A stretch of DNA of 64,000 bases from Antennarius striatus (Eukaryota > Chordata > Actinopteri > Lophiiformes > Antennariidae): NCBI RefSeq assembly GCF_040054535.1, contig NC_090778.1, positions 15,102,501 to 15,166,500 on the forward strand, given 5' to 3'. A program made the position numbers and the translations under genes. Shown piece by piece: positions 14,701-26,223 of the stretch; positions within the stretch are counted from its first letter, which is position 1; each line of letters opens with the position of its first letter. A model generated the notes under the pieces. It ran no database searches. It was given only the letters and a program-made list of their open reading frames with translations, and had not been told where the DNA came from.

Positions 14701-17700
14701 CACATATGGTGGCAGTCCACCTTCCTCAGCACGATCAATCACACAGATCTAAACAAGAAAAATTACAAAATTATTCATCTTTTAATTTGAGATGTGAGCT
14801 ATCGTTCATGGTATCAACAAGACACATACCTGGGCCCAGCGTCTGAGGCCCAACACCAGTGGTAGAAGGAGATGCTCCCGGCGACATAAAGCAGAGAGAT
14901 AGGAGGTGGTCCGGAATGCATTTTCATTCCCTGCACTGACTTTGCAGACAAGGCCACTGTTGTGGAAAATAACAAATTCCATTTTCATTAACAGTTCACT
15001 GCTTGCTCTGGTGCTTGTGAAACCCTGATGTAAGCAATTTTGATTTTACAAGTACAGTAAACAAAAAACATTTTAATTGTTTCATAAAACCTTAATTATA
15101 TCTTTTTATTTTGTAATATAATCTTGATTAATGACCAACCTGAATATCCCTGCAAGTCAAAGTTCCATTCATTAATTTTGACATAACTATCACTACTATA
15201 CTAAGAGCTGCCCACCTGTTTCTCTCTTTGCAGATGACCACCGGCACCCTGGCATGAAAATCAGCTTCCAGGTCAACAAAGAGAGCTGGGTACACAACAA
15301 GCTTTATTTCAGAAATTTGAACAATCTCACAAATGAACGACTTTCCTATGATAGAATCTTCCCACTGAATGAATAAGAGTAGACTCACGGCTCACAGACA
15401 GCGATTCCTTGACCAGCAACAAGACATCTGGCTGGTGCATCTGTGAATACATTCCATTTCAAAGCCTCCATACAACATAAATATGGGTATAAGAATGTGG
15501 TGGCTCTTACAAACTTCATTTAAACATCCACAAAACAATCACCTTGAAAATCAAACTACAAAAAACAAACAAATAATAATTTCATATTAAATTGGCCAAG
15601 CCATAATTTCCAAGTTGTCCAAGCAAAATCATAACATATTAAATCTGAGAATATGTAACAACAACATTAAATACAGAAAATAAAGCATTTACCATTTTTG
15701 ACCAATTACCCGTCAGTGATCTGTATTCCAAATTGTACCAAGTAACGTGTGTGTCTGATTTGTCTAATCAGCCGAGTTCTTTCAGATTTAAATTGTTTCT
15801 GATATATGCAGGAACATTATTGCAAAAGTGGGGAAAATATATTAATAGTTCCCACTGTCCAACTCAAACTGAGTTACTCACATGAGCTGGATACTGAATA
15901 TCAATGTTGACATCAGAATCCTTAAATCCAAACTTTGAAAGAGATGATCCATATAGCCTGAGTCTGATCTCTATGGATATAAGAATGACAGAGGGGGTAA
16001 TGTCAATCAGAATTGAGACAACTCAGAATAATGAACCACGTGACAACATCTTTTAGAAAGAAACAAAAATTGTTCCCATGGGAAGATTATGTTCACTGTT
16101 AAACAAAAGTCATGCCACAGCTTTTAAAATATTCAACTTCAGCAAAATATAGTCTGTAAAACACTGCATTATAGAGTTTTGCAGAACTTTGTGTAAGGAT
16201 GGCTATTTAGTGGAGTAGAAAAAAAAGCTCCCAAAACATGACGTAACATGACAAATAGTCTGTCATCTACAAAGCATTATAAGATACTAGATGACTTCAT
16301 GTCTCATCAGTTTGTCATCAATTATTTATTCCTTGAGGGACCTACCGGGCAGGACAGACAGAAGGAGGTCTTGCATGATGCCAACAACAAATTGTCTCTC
16401 CTCAACATCCCCATCATTCAGCCCATGTTCTCGTAAAACAGCCTCCAGTGAAGCAGTAACTGCAGTGATCTGCTCTGGCCCAGGAGGCTGAATCTCAGTC
16501 AGCATCACCTGCTCTTGCCTTTCCTATAACACAAGTTTTCAAGTTTGCTGCATAACACTGACTAAACTACACCATCATTAAATGTATCTGAGGAAAATCA
16601 TGATTTGCATAAAAGGGGAATTTCTCACCTTGGCCTTCCTCTTGTGTCGTTTGTCTCTGATATGCCTGTAAGCAACTGACAGAGAATCCAGGACAACATC
16701 ACACAAAGTGCAGGTGTAAAGTGAACTGGGGTTGCTGGAGGACTTCTGAACCTGAAATTAAAATGAAATGAAAATTTTAAAAAAGCAAGAGGATTCACAA
16801 ACAGAAAAATGAGAGTATGGATTTCCCTCAAATAAGAAGTGATTGGACTTAAAAGGTTTAAATAGATTTCATCTAATCTTTTAATCAATAACTTGTTTAT
16901 AATTCATGATTCACTTCATAACTCCATTTAAAAAAAAGAAAAGAATCAGAAAACTTTCTTTTTTTTTTAAAGACCAAAATAATGTCTCAGAGCACAGAAC
17001 CTGAAAGCAGACGTTTTATCATGGCTGGTGAAAATAAAATGGATTTGACTGCAATATTTGGGGTACAGTTTGTACCTTCTTCAGATAGTAAATCTCGTCT
17101 CTATTGAGCCGCCTCTCTGCTTGTCGCAGACCGCTCATGTCTTTGGCCGAGGCTGGGATCTCTTCAAGGCCTCTGTTCTCTTCAGCACAAGTTTTCTTCT
17201 TGTTCCTGTTTTTCCATCTTCTCCCTTTTGAAAAAAGAACCGTCAAAAGTATTTGAGATTTTGTGAATCAACAATTAGTAAAGTTACAGTAAAAAAAACT
17301 TTTGACACATTCTCTTTCGACTGTCTCCAAACCTTTGGCTGGTACCGCATAAGTAAAATCATAAAGTGAAAGTAATTTGTGATGTGGATAGGAACTGTAC
17401 AGTAAAGAATCCCAATACACCCCAATGTAAGGACACCCATGACTACCTTCGCCTCATTGGCTGCCAGAGGTTTGTAGCCATTGATCTTTGCAGTGGACTT
17501 ACGACAACGCTCTGGACATTTATTGGTGTTTTCTTTCTGTTCTTGACCGATCACTAGTGTCATAGTGACACCGTGTTTTCTCGTCGGTGGGCTCCGAGAT
17601 ACGCAAACTCTGTTGCATCTCAAGCTGCCGTAACTTCTCGGTTTTCCTCCTTTTCACTATTAACTGTTCCGTAAAAGGATCACTACTAATTTTGCTAAAT

Positions 17701-18280
17701 TCCATTATTAGAAGCCTGATTGTCACTGACGAGCTCCGACAGACTGCCCCCCCCAACCCTCCCTGTTTAAAAACACAATTAACACATTTAACTTACTGGC
17801 AGCCAGTGAGTTAATTTTATGTGGGTGAAAATGTCACCCATTCGTTTTCTATTCCTCACCTGAATTATGAGCACTTTCATCAGTCGTGTCTCTCCTCCCC
17901 TGCTCTCTGTCCTCCTTTGGACCTCCCTGTGATCTGCCCCTCCAGTGTGGCTGCTGGTGATGAGAGTGCTCTCTCCATTTATCTTCTCTACTCCCACCAC
18001 TACTTTCCGAACCTGAGAACCGTCTGAAATCATCCTTCTGTGAGGGGCTGTGTCCACCTCTGAATCCACCTGGGGAGTAGCTCAGCGGCCCCTGAGGTCC
18101 TTTCCTGGGACTAATCCGGTAGGCCCCACACTGGTTCCTGCCCTGCTGATTCCCCTCATATCTGTAGCATTGCCCTTGACCCGGGTCCTGAGTCCTCCAG
18201 CATTCAGTCTGTTCTGTCGTTCCTCCCCTCTCCCAGCCACCTTGCCTGGTCCGGTAAGGTCTGCCTGAGTTAGGGTCCAT
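5784..18280 (-). CDS. tut7: Terminal uridylyltransferase 7 (ZCCHC6), complete coding region in 28 exons
   Basis: TUT7 adds uridines to the 3' ends of pre-let-7 and deadenylated mRNAs in the cytoplasm. Exons: 18280-17860, 17224-17076, 16751-16629, 16523-16346, 15970-15882, 15440-15389, 15285-15216, 14956-14830, 14748-14629, 14532-14398, 14045-13868, 13657-12984, 12861-12711, 12322-12236, 12091-11991, 11791-11734, 11376-11273, 11161-11072, 10948-10835, 10459-10382, 10285-10108, 9891-9844, 9719-9628, 9370-9255, 9155-8956, 8792-8719, 7048-6982, 5842-5784. All junctions are GT-AG and in phase: 3933 nt, 1310 aa (human about 1495). Domains: C2H2 finger ~204-226; inactive N-terminal transferase module ~297-545 (DVNID instead of DxD); acidic linker ~590-720; CCHC knuckles at 778-791, 1160-1173 and 1224-1237; active transferase with GSS 859-861, Asp871, Asp873, Asp932. 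The terminal exon (ends KKNPLE) rests on phase and a strong acceptor only. Confidence 0.95.
5941..6285. mobile_element. Palindromic MITE in the last tut7 intron
   Basis: The two ends are imperfect inverted repeats of about 45 bp: the left end reads GCCCCTCCACACAATGTCGA and the right end, reversed, GCCCCATCCACACGGTGCCA, followed on both sides by CTTTTTGAAAAC. The interior repeats the motif TTTTTGAAAAC several times. CTGA flanks the element at 5937-5940 and 6286-6289 and may be the target duplication. There is no coding capacity. The superfamily is unassigned. Confidence 0.7.
7092..8662 (-). mobile_element. Tc1-like DNA transposon, inactive
   Basis: The length of about 1.57 kb is typical of Tc1 elements. 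Inverted ends are CAGTTGTGCTCAAAATAATA at the left and, reversed, TAGTTATGTTCAAAATAATA at the right. The minus strand carries transposase pieces: 7920-8237 holds the DNA-binding half with the GRKRKTT hook, 7742-7920 the first catalytic Asp region ([10 protein letters not shown]), and 7487-7741 the second Asp and the Glu (HNDPKHTS and [11 protein letters not shown]). The pieces lie in different frames, and one in-frame TGA stands just after GGPSIII where Trp is usual. The element is therefore dead. It fills almost the whole intron between tut7 exons 26 and 27. Confidence 0.9.
9418..9525. repeat. Short dispersed repeat in a tut7 intron
   Basis: The stretch begins TCAACTTTATTGTCAATTAT and continues through a CAGACCC segment. 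I recognise this wording from dispersed repeats in many fish genomes, but cannot name the family. It lies between tut7 exons 23 and 24. Confidence 0.35.
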
Positions 18281-19260
18281 GGTTCACTTACGCTAAAACT
18301 GAAGTATAAAATGTTTAGTTATTTTGAACTAATCCTTACGTCCTCTACACAAGCTGTAACCTCCAAGGGAACATCTCTCAAACTTGTAAATTTGAATGAT
18401 ATCCCTTTTTGAAAGAGCACCATGTTATTTTAGCTGCTCTTTTTTTGTGTGTGTGTGCAGGAACTCCCGTTTACATCAATTATCAAGCGCTGTAATTCGG
18501 ACCAGAATGTCGCAGTACTTTGCAATTGAATAAAACCATCCGAAATGAATGCTAATCTACGTTGATCCTACAAATAAAGCGGTGGATTAGTCTCTTAAAG
18601 CGTAAATGATACCTTACTTCCTCCTACGAAGCACACGCTTCGTATCCTCGACCGGTTGACTTTCAGCTTATTATTGGTACTGAATGTGAGTTCTGAAGTA
18701 CTAAATTGACATTTTAATTCCTGTGGGGGGGGGACAAAAGCATTACTAACACTTTTGACACCACACCGAAGGTATCGGTCATGTCAGTCCGTCAATGTGC
18801 TAACAGCAGGTTGCTGCAAACGCACGAACGTAGCTTTAGTTAACATTAGTGACTTAAATGACCGGATAATTGTAACTTTAGCCCAATAATTAAATGACTA
18901 CAGGTGCTTGCTATTGAACTGGGTTAGCATAAACGAGCTAACTAGCTCCTGCTGTCTCATTTGCCACTCGCGTTAATTAACCCTCCCTCTTGACAGAACA
19001 CCGCATTAATTAATCACTCTAGTACCGAAACGATGTGTAAAAATAAGTATTTTCGTATAATTCAACGTTAATTAACTTGACACGTCCTAAAGAGCTCAAC
19101 TAGTCAGTTTCTGTTGTTTAGCTTAAAGCTAGTAGCTCAGACACACAAACAGCTAACTGCACAAACGCTAACAACAGCTAGCATTACTGACTACTTACGG
19201 TTTTTAGGAGCCAACAGCTGTGACATAAAGTCAGCGGCACTAACTAGCTATAAATAATTT
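18281..19260 (-). promoter_or_regulatory. tut7 5' UTR/promoter region
   Basis: Just before the tut7 ATG, minus-strand sequence reads TTTTAG then GCGTAAG, so a non-coding first exon further right is likely. The stretch up to about 19.26 kb carries many GCTAGC/GTTAGC-like motifs and more CpG than its surroundings. No TATA box is obvious. The exact start site is not visible. Confidence 0.35.
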
Positions 19261-19602
19261 TAAAGTCATCTAATACCTCGCGTACGTACTCGTAGTGATG
19301 TGCAGAGGAGGCTTCATGAGGCTTTGAAGCCTTTCATCCAATTGGTTCCCTCAGTGCAAAGCTTCTTGAGGCTTCATGTGCTCTAGTGCGACACCTACTG
19401 GACGCTAAAATATCTGATGGCATGACTGAAGTGTGTGGCATTTTGCAGAAATCCTGGGAATGAAACAGTCAGCAGACTAAAGAGGTATGTAAAACATTTA
19501 CAATTTAGTGATGGCAGTGAGACAAGAATGGTTGGAGTTGGGCTAAAGACAATGATTGTGCTTTTGAAACGTTGAGAGATGGCCAGTGATTAAGTTTTAA
19601 GG

Positions 19603-20566
19603 CAGCGGTCCCCAACCTCCGGGACACGGACCGGTACCGATTCGTGGGTCATTTGGTACTGAGCCGCCGGAAAGAAAAGATAATGTACATTAATTCTGTT
19701 TTATTTATTTCGGAATCTGAAAGATGTTTTACTTTGAAAAATTACCAGATTCTCTGTTACATCCGTCTACGTCTGTGGTCATTTGGTACCTGGCGGCACA
19801 GAACATTTGACTTTTTTTTAGTGATTACCAGTCTAAAGATGTTTTATTTTGAAAAGTGACGTATGTGTGGAATGACGCACAGACGAATGAGTCATTGTCC
19901 CGCTTGACAGGTCTGGGTCACGTGACAGGTTATCAGCCCTAAATTAAGCGCCCACAACTGCGCAAGTGTTCTGGATTAAAGTCAAACCATATTATCCTGA
20001 GATCACCCAAAAAGTATCGAAAATCCTGCTTCCGTTTCCAACCTCCTGTCTTTGTAAAGCGGGATTTTCTGCAGTGACCGTAAAGAAAACCAAAGTGCGG
20101 TGTAGACTGGACGTCTGGAACACACTTCAGGCGTCATTGTCTCCCGTTACCTCTAGATCAGCGGTCCCCAACCACTAATTCTCATTATTGTAATTATGAT
20201 TATTTGATTGACTTGTTCACCCTTCAATTGGAAATGATCCGTATTTCTCCTACGTTGAATGCACTGATTGTAAGTCACTATATTTCAAAATAAATCAGTG
20301 CAGTCACTTGAATCGAGTTTTTTTTTAAAATATAATTATTTCGTTTACAGAGTTAGTCTACTTCTTCTTTTTGTTTACAAAGATGTTATCAATTTTTGGG
20401 GAAAAAATAGGTTGTTTATTGTCTGCATTTTACATAAAACCACTGCAGATGATTTGTTATTAGACTACAGCTAATAACAAACGATTATCGAGCAAATGAA
20501 GGCTGGTCCGTGAGGATATTCTTAGATGAAACCGGTCCGTGGAGCTAAGAAGGTTGGGGACCACTG
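19603..20566 (+). mobile_element. hAT-superfamily DNA transposon, internally deleted
   Basis: The left end CAGCGGTCCCCAACCT matches the reversed right end CAGTGGTCCCCAACCT. The flanking octamers TTTTAAGG (19595-19602) and CTTTAAGG (20567-20574) differ at one base and make a good hAT 8-bp target duplication. The plus-strand ORF 19966-20178 reads ILLPFPTSCLCKAGFSAVTV, the C-terminal dimerisation region of hAT transposases; the rest of the transposase is absent. A second internal copy of AGCGGTCCCCAACC is at about 20160. It lies between the tut7 and ccno 5' ends. Confidence 0.85.
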
Positions 20567-20574
20567 CTTTAAGG

Positions 20575-21826
20575 GACACATCAATATTTTTTATTTAGAA
20601 ACAATCTTTCTACTAAACTTTCTGTACCTGTCCCCAAACTATCTCTAATTCTATCCGAACTCTCTCCAGACTGTCTACAAACTCCCTCTGACCGCAACTC
20701 TCTATCAAGCAACCACATTTTGAGTGGCGTCTGACGGGTTTATAGCACTGACAAAACTCGCGGTACATTCCGCACCACTTCCTGAATCAGTCACGTGGTA
20801 TCAGCTGGGCCTTGCGGAAACGCCCCCTACCCTACTCGGCACACGCTTCGAACCAGTGCTCGGACAACATCAGTGGAAGTGTTGTTCAAGTCTGACTTGA
20901 CATGATCGCTGGTTTTCCCCAGGAGTTTACAAAGTGGCGATCAGGCTGTGTGTTTTGTAAACGTAAGCGTAAAGGTTCCGCCCAGCGCACCATTCTGTCA
21001 GATTTACGGAAACCGGCTAGGGACATATTAGTTGTCTTGGAAATTTGACATAATTCCTCAATTATTCTATCGTGATATTAGCGCAGTTATGAACAAACAA
21101 TGGCATCATCCCGGTGTCATTTTCATTGTTCTTACCTCCAACAAGGAGTTTACAATATTATTTTGTGCTTTTTATTAGACATTGTGTCCACAATTCATCT
21201 CAAAAACTGTCATTTTTAAAAAGCGTTGTGGATTATAACATCCATCATCTGTCCATCCATCCATTCATCCATCAAATCATCATTTTTTTGACGCAGTGTA
21301 CATAAAAGCAAAAGTGCTGTATCTCTAGTAAAAATAATACTTCCAATATTTTGTTTTGACATTGTATGGAAGTTATTTTTTCCTTCCTCGAGTTTTATTG
21401 ACAATGGCTTTGTCAAAGGACGCCTCTCAATTAGTGTTTTCTTTTCTTTATTATATTAGTTAAAGATTGTAGTTATTCCGTTTTGCAGTATAATAACCCA
21501 CAAATGCTTTTTAGACTGTCCTTATGAAAATTCAATTTTCTTCATCACATCTGCTACTAAAATTCACATGTGGACTCAAACCTTTTTTTATATGTGTCAG
21601 ATTTTGGAGATACAGACAAAAGCACACAAAGACAATGTGCAATCCGTATTTCTAGTGAAACTTAAAGTCACGTTTCAATTTTGAAAATATTTTGCCTTCT
21701 TTTGGTAGGAGTGGATGTTTTTTGTCTCGTACATAGATTTACAGGCTAAAAAAAAATCAGAAATAAGATTAAAGGCTTGTAGTAATTAATTTGTACACGG
21801 CACTTTTAAGTCATTGTTGACACTGT
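20575..21826. other. Intergenic gap, tut7 to ccno
   Basis: Mostly AT-rich. A GC-richer patch at about 20740-20880 contains GAACCAGTGCTCGG and resembles fish transposon ends, but I could not pair it with a matching end. No gene is seen. Confidence 0.35.
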
Positions 21827-21840
21827 GTTACCCGGGAAAC
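21827..21840 (+). promoter_or_regulatory. RFX X-box-like site upstream of ccno
   Basis: GTTACC-CG-GGAAAC fits the imperfect inverted repeat bound by RFX factors (consensus GTTGCC-AT-GGCAAC) with one half-site base off. It lies 145 bases before the ccno start codon. RFX2/3 acts with FOXJ1 and multicilin in multiciliated cells. Confidence 0.55.
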
Positions 21841-21883
21841 GGGAGAAAGGTGCCTTGCATGAGCGGGGAAGACCCCGGGAAAG

Positions 21884-21891
21884 TGACGTCA
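21884..21891. promoter_or_regulatory. Full palindromic CRE (TGACGTCA)
   Basis: A perfect CREB/ATF octamer about 94 bases before the ccno ATG, within a GC-rich segment without a TATA box, so probably in or just before the 5' UTR. Confidence 0.5.
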
Positions 21892-21984
21892 CCAGAAGGA
21901 ACTCTCCCTACCACCCTCCAGCAGACAGAAGCTTTGTTAGACGGAGGGATGGTGGCTGTGGTTTGAACATTACCAAGAGAAGAA

Positions 21985-23685
21985 ATGGTGACTTTTGCGA
22001 ACAGTGACTGTGGCCTCGACACTCTTTACAAAAGGAGACGAACAAACGGCGCAACTCCTGCGCTCTCACCGGTGCGGCGGTGTCGGTCTGCCCGGTGCAG
22101 GAAGCAGATATTTATGTCCAAACTAAGTGACTCCGGTTTCGAGGACGATGTGAGATCCTCACCGAGTTCATCTGCGGCTCGAATAGACGAGTCCCCTTTC
22201 TGTTCGGACGAGCGTCCGACGGGACATGCGTCCACATGGTACCTGCAGTACGGCGACATCGGATACAAGATTGAGAGGAAGAAGGAGGCGAGATATCACC
22301 CCTGCAGGAGCTTGGCCCGCCAGCCACAGGTACTCCATAAGACCCGTTACACACAAATGAGACAATTAAGATGATATGTGTTAGGGTACTTGTATAACAA
22401 ATATTTTTATTATTGTTCTCACTCTTGTATTCACAACTGAAATCATCAGATATAAATTGAAGACATCTGCAGACTAAAAATTATGCCCCCCAAATATTAT
22501 TATAATTATGATTATTATGATTATTATTATTAGTAGTAGTAGTAGTAGTAGTAGTAGTAAGAGGAGGAGGAGTGTTTCTCAATTTAATTGCTTTATAATT
22601 TATTGTAGCGCAATAATTTCAAGGTGTCTCAATATGGTTACACATCTTATGGCTTCAATTTAACTGTTTCCTGAAAGTCTTCGTAAAAGTAATAAGTAGT
22701 GGCTGAATGTATGAAACATGTGAAGTAAACAGTATGACAGTATTTGTGAGTTGGACCTGCTGCTCATACTTTTCTTTACTTGCAGCTGACGGCCGAGGCG
22801 CGGTGCACGCTGGTTAGCTGGCTGATTCCCGTCACCAAACATCTACATCTGTCTTTTGAGTGCTGCTGCCTGGCAGTGAACATCATGGACAGGTTTTTGG
22901 CATCCACACCAGTGGCTACTGATTGCTTCCAGCTACTGGGTGTCACTGCACTCTTCCTGGCCAGTAAACAGGTGCCTGTTTGAGAACGGGAAATCCTTGA
23001 AGGAGAGATTTTTTTTGTATTTCATAAACTGTAACCCACCTCTTTCTCTGTATTCACCCAGGTGGAGGTGTACTCACCACGGATCAGCAGTCTCCTGTCA
23101 TTCTGCTGTGATGCCTTCACTAGGGAGCAACTCTGCAACCTGGAGTGTGTCATCCTCCTCCGTCTAAATTTTTGCCTTGCCGCCCCCACCCTGGCTTTCT
23201 TTTTGGACTATTACACCAACCGCCATGAAGCAACCCAAGTTTCATCAGAGAATGCATGTGGTAGCCGGTTAGGACAAATGATTCCAGGCACAAACACACC
23301 CAGGCAGTGCAGCAACCTTGCACAAAAAGTATGTGAGTTGAGTCTGGCAGACTATTCGTTCAACAAATATCCACCATCTCTGACTGCAGGTTGTGCACTT
23401 TGGGTTGCCAGTGACCTACTGGAAACTGAGCATGGCCTTGTTGAGCAAACAGCTATGCAGTCAAAAGAAGATTTGTGGAGTAATTTTGTGGATGAACTAT
23501 GTATCCATCTGGCTTCTACTCAGTCATCTGGGAGCCATGAGCAATCTGATGTCAACTCGCTGTCCTCATTTAAGGGTCACTTCCTGTCTGTGAGAGATGA
23601 AACCTACAGTCTAGCCCAGGAATGTAAAGACAACCTGAAGCTGTTGGTCTCATTAAACCGGGAGATTTTGATCTCTAATATGTGA
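21985..23685 (+). CDS. ccno: Cyclin O
   Basis: Cyclin O is required for deuterosome-based centriole amplification in multiciliated cells. Exons are 21985-22329, 22786-22971 and 23062-23685, all phase 0, giving 384 aa. The N-terminal ~110 residues are low in conservation, with a degradation-like Ser/Asp patch ([10 protein letters not shown]). The cyclin box starts at about residue 110 with SLARQPQ then [16 protein letters not shown], and continues with [33 protein letters not shown] and REQLCNLE, very close to human CCNO. The second fold contains [19 protein letters not shown], followed by a loop longer than in human (about residues 300-350). The start ATG has adenine at -3. AATAAA is at 23963. 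mcidas follows 2 kb downstream in the same direction, as in other vertebrates. Confidence 0.95.
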
Positions 23686-23962
23686 AATTAAGTGTCAGTG
23701 TTCAATTTCTAGCAAATGCTAGGGATTGAATCCAGTGCAACATGCATTCGAAGCATGATCTAAACATCATGTATACCTCATAAACTATTTGTTGTTTTCA
23801 ACAGAATGTTGAATATATTAATATATTTTGTTTATAATATTGTGTATTTACGTTTTTATTGTCTATGCACGGACTTACTGCAGGTTGATAAGTCTCTGTA
23901 TCCTTGCTGTCTCTTAAATGAAGGAAATCAAAACTGTGTTGTGATCCATTGATTTTTTTATT

Positions 23963-23968
23963 AATAAA
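23963..23968 (+). terminator. ccno polyadenylation signal
   Basis: AATAAA about 280 bases after the ccno stop codon, in an AT-rich context. Confidence 0.55.
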
Positions 23969-24739
23969 ATAAATAATCAAATCAACCTGTGTTGGTCTCT
24001 GAATATGTAATAGAATTTGAAGCCATGACTGATGTCATTTATAGTATTTGACAACACACTTCAGTTGTTGGAAACTTTGGGTTGATATGTAAAACAGCTG
24101 TTGATGTTTTCAGTCTTTACACCAGTGTAATAATTTAGCTTTTGATAATAAGATCATATTGTGAAGAAGACATTCATATAACAAAAATATATCATAACTT
24201 CTCATCAGCGTTCACTTAAACTTGTGACGTCACTTTACTCAGATCTGCCCAATCTATTATTCTTTGACCTATAGAACATGGAATCAAGAATTTATCTTAG
24301 ATTTAGGAGTTATAAAGAAAAATGAGAGTTCTCGCATGTGTACATCCACATCTATTTTACAATATAAAGTCTTGCCCCTTCCAGATATGAGATCCATTTC
24401 AGTTAGTCTGAATGTATCTGCATGATACTCATTGGTGTAAATACCATGTCTTTATGCCTCTCCATATACTTTTATATTATGATTATTTTATTTCTCCCTA
24501 TATAAATATATCTATGTAATTCCTGGATCTTATGAGTTCGATCTGGATCCAGTTCTTTAGTGGTGGAACTTCATGTATTGGTTATCATGGATTTGTATTT
24601 CATGAAAGTGGGGGGAACGAAGGAATTTTCCTATAGTTGAAAAAGGTGAAAATTGATTCTCATTTCACAATCGTAGACTTCCTCGAATCTGTCAGGATTT
24701 GATCAGCTCTTCTTTTCGAGACTTCCCGCTGTTAAAAGA

Positions 24740-24742
24740 TAA

Positions 24743-24825
<83 letters not shown>
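24740..24825. repeat. (AAAT)n microsatellite
   Basis: About 21 uninterrupted copies of the tetranucleotide AAAT between ccno and mcidas. Confidence 0.95.
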
Positions 24826-24958
24826 CTATAATCACTTAGGTTGACTAGTGTGTTAGATTTTTAAACGCTGAGAAAAATAACCCATTCACAACAAACTAAA
24901 TTTAATGTGAGGGATGAAAAACGTCTTACAGTTTTTTCCTCACGGCACATGTGATGTT

Positions 24959-25009
24959 TGTCCCTTGCAGGCTGTTGTCCCTTGCAGGCTGTTGTCCCTT
25001 GCAGGCTGT
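24959..25009. repeat. Three copies of a 17-bp tandem repeat
   Basis: The unit TGTCCCTTGCAGGCTGT is repeated three times exactly, followed by a partial TGCAG. It lies about 0.65 kb upstream of the mcidas start. Confidence 0.9.
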
Positions 25010-25641
25010 TGCAGCGGTTTACCGCGGGGTCACTTCCACTATTTTGCTTATCAGTGGTATCAGTGTTTGAGCTGCGCCAATAGTCTGGTCTATTGAGGGG
25101 CTCGCTGATAATCCATTACGCGTGGCATCTCGGCCTGCTGACACAGTGCCGACCACACAGGTACATTCAGCATTGAGGGCCAACAAGGATTACTCTTGTT
25201 TGTTTACTAATTGGGGGCATTTGTCACCAGTGTATACGGAGCTGTCGGATTTAATTGCTCTTTTCCTTTTCCACTTTGCTTTAAATGTAGCAACAGGCCT
25301 TGACCTAATTCGACTAAATATTTACGCACAAATGCATATAAATCACGAACGGAATCGTATGTCATAACGAAAAATTGGAAATCATGATGTAAAATTGAGA
25401 GAATCCGGTGAGATCACCGTACATGTGCGTCTGGCAGGGGTAAATCTGGAGGGGGGGAGGCGGGTCTGACGCAGGGGCGCACCTGCTGCGGGCCGAATGG
25501 CGCCGTTATGCGCGCTACCACTTTGCACCTCGGAACCAGAAAACCGTTAATCAGCGCCAGTTTAATCTCCAGGGGGACGCGGTCACTCCCAGGAGACCGC
25601 ATAAGTAGCATTTGATTGGGCCAAAGGTGTGAAGCCGCGGC

Positions 25642-26128
25642 ATGGAAAGATTCTCACCGGGAGAATTCGTTCTATATATCATCTCCAACTTCGACCATGA
25701 ATCCTCAGTCCGGTCCGGAGCAGCGCCGATGGAGATCCGAAGAGACAGAGAGGTGTTCGATATGATGAGGAGGAGAGCTTCAGTAAGCATAAACACTGAT
25801 CCTTACAATAAGACACACACAACTGTGTTTAGTGGCGTTAACGTGATTTTTCTGCAGGATAAAGTACTGGTGCCGAGAAGCAGCAGTCCAGTGTCCGTGT
25901 ACGTGGAGCTCCCCTACGTCAGTGACCAAGGTAGACCCCGCGCATCGCTAATATTGTCATAGCTACCAAAAAGAAAACAATTACAATTTATGGTTAAATA
26001 AATTTACATCAATAGTTGACACATAAGCTTTATTTTCCCACAGCATTTCCAACAATTGCATGGGATGATTTGGAGGACTGCGGGTCTGGCGTGAGAAGAG
26101 AGAACGACTCCATCGGCTCACAGGTGAG

Positions 26129-26223
<95 letters not shown>

